DNA of 64,000 bases from Microbulbifer sp. MKSA007 (GTDB lineage Bacteria > Pseudomonadota > Gammaproteobacteria > Pseudomonadales > Cellvibrionaceae): assembly GCA_032615215.1 (NCBI GenBank), contig CP128433.1, positions 2,315,501 to 2,379,500 of the forward strand, written 5' to 3'. The translations under genes were made by a program, and so were the position numbers. Shown piece by piece: positions 63,698 through 64,000 of this stretch (within the stretch, counting starts at the first letter, position 1; each line of letters opens with the position of its first letter). The notes under the pieces were generated by a model, which had not been told where the DNA came from, ran no database searches, and saw nothing but the letters and a program-made list of their open reading frames with translations.

Positions 63698-64000
63698 ATG
63701 CGTATCGGTATAGTCTACGACCTTCGTGATGATTATCTCGGGATGGGGTTTAGTGAAGAGGACGTCGCTGAACTTGATTACCTGGAGACGATAGATGCGA
63801 TTCACGATGCGCTTACCTGCGCAGGCCACCATATCGAACGGGTCGGCAATATTTACAGGTTGGCGCAGCAACTGGTTGAAGGTAACACCTGGGATCTAGT
63901 GTTCAATGTTGCTGAGGGGATGTACGGAACTGGGCGTGAAGCACAGGTTCCCGCTTTGTTGGATGCCTGGAAGATACCGTACACATTTTCTGATCCATTT
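63698..64000 (+). CDS. D-alanine-D-alanine ligase/ATP-grasp-like protein, N-terminal part
   Basis: ATG 63698 opens a frame that runs off the right edge (101 codons). It begins MRIGIVYDLRDDYLG and contains WDLVFNVAEGMYGTGREAQV, the Ddl-type N-terminal signature of an ATP-grasp ligase (a glycyl-like FNxAEGxxG segment). Closest by layout are D-Ala-D-Ala-ligase-like proteins; a peptidoglycan role cannot be asserted from the fragment. Confidence 0.7.
   Translation, partial: MRIGIVYDLRDDYLGMGFSEEDVAELDYLETIDAIHDALTCAGHHIERVGNIYRLAQQLVEGNTWDLVFNVAEGMYGTGREAQVPALLDAWKIPYTFSDPF

Noticed and set aside
1..64000. CRISPR arrays, tRNA or rRNA genes
   Set aside because: No regular spacer-repeat array, tRNA cloverleaf or rRNA segment was seen by reading; a tRNAscan-SE and CRISPR search would be needed to be certain.

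Overview
The window looks like chromosomal DNA from a free-living marine-type gammaproteobacterium, plausibly Cellvibrionales and Microbulbifer-like. That placement is inferred from gene content: RsmJ, NfuA, HrpB, SlyX, CysI followed by DUF934, MetH followed by DUF2970, and an acyclic-terpene (atu-type) operon under a TetR regulator. No rRNA, tRNA, CRISPR array or phage was seen. Coding is dense and moderate in GC at 1-17 kb, 20-31 kb, 40-53 kb and 60-64 kb. Looser, AT-rich stretches at 17.8-20 kb, 31-40 kb and 54-60 kb hold insertion sequences, relics and broken genes.

Layout. 0-1.8 kb: end of a DUF885 metallohydrolase and a small membrane protein. 1.9-10.5 kb: a minus-strand operon with the gene order atuB-C-D-E-F plus a second acyl-CoA dehydrogenase, divergent from a TetR regulator across a palindromic operator. 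10.7-17.8 kb: a large membrane protein with a catalytically dead M48-like domain, YciH, a voltage-gated K+ channel, a hotdog thioesterase, a beta-lactamase-fold hydrolase with SlyX, and an OmpA-type lipoprotein. 17.8-20 kb: a 2.1 kb gene-free stretch. 20-29.8 kb: a GlxA-type regulator, a sorbosone-dehydrogenase-like protein, small exported proteins, RsmJ, a GadC-GadB acid-resistance pair and a multicopper oxidase. 29.9-31.2 kb: an intact IS3-family element. 32.2-34.5 kb: an aconitase gene split by a 265-bp MITE-like element. 34.8-40.2 kb: an ELM1-like protein, Spo0M and a decayed Spo0M copy, two HxlR regulators, a GFA protein and two YciI paralogues. 40.2-41.7 kb: a divergent SDR/TetR pair with a perfect double operator. 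41.7-49.4 kb: CysI-DUF934, a nitrilase-like protein with a 38-residue membrane peptide, and MetH-DUF2970. 49.6-52.1 kb: a NemR-type redox sensor with two electrophile-detoxification enzymes. 52.2-56.6 kb: NfuA, then three tandem patatin-like genes (the middle one frameshifted) and a SnoaL-like gene. 56.7-60.1 kb: a second IS3-family element with a damaged orfA, a pair of related small secreted proteins (one frameshifted) and a frameshifted GH114-type lipoprotein. 60.3-64 kb: HrpB, a cupin and the start of an ATP-grasp/Ddl-like gene.

Main points of interest. The MITE-like insertion can be undone in silico to restore the aconitase reading frame, and it supplies a new ATG to the truncated gene. 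NemR keeps both redox-switch residues and has two near-identical operators. The patatin array has altered oxyanion-hole and nucleophile motifs. Four separate single-base homopolymer frameshifts fall within 54.8-59.3 kb, which means either local gene decay or local sequence error.
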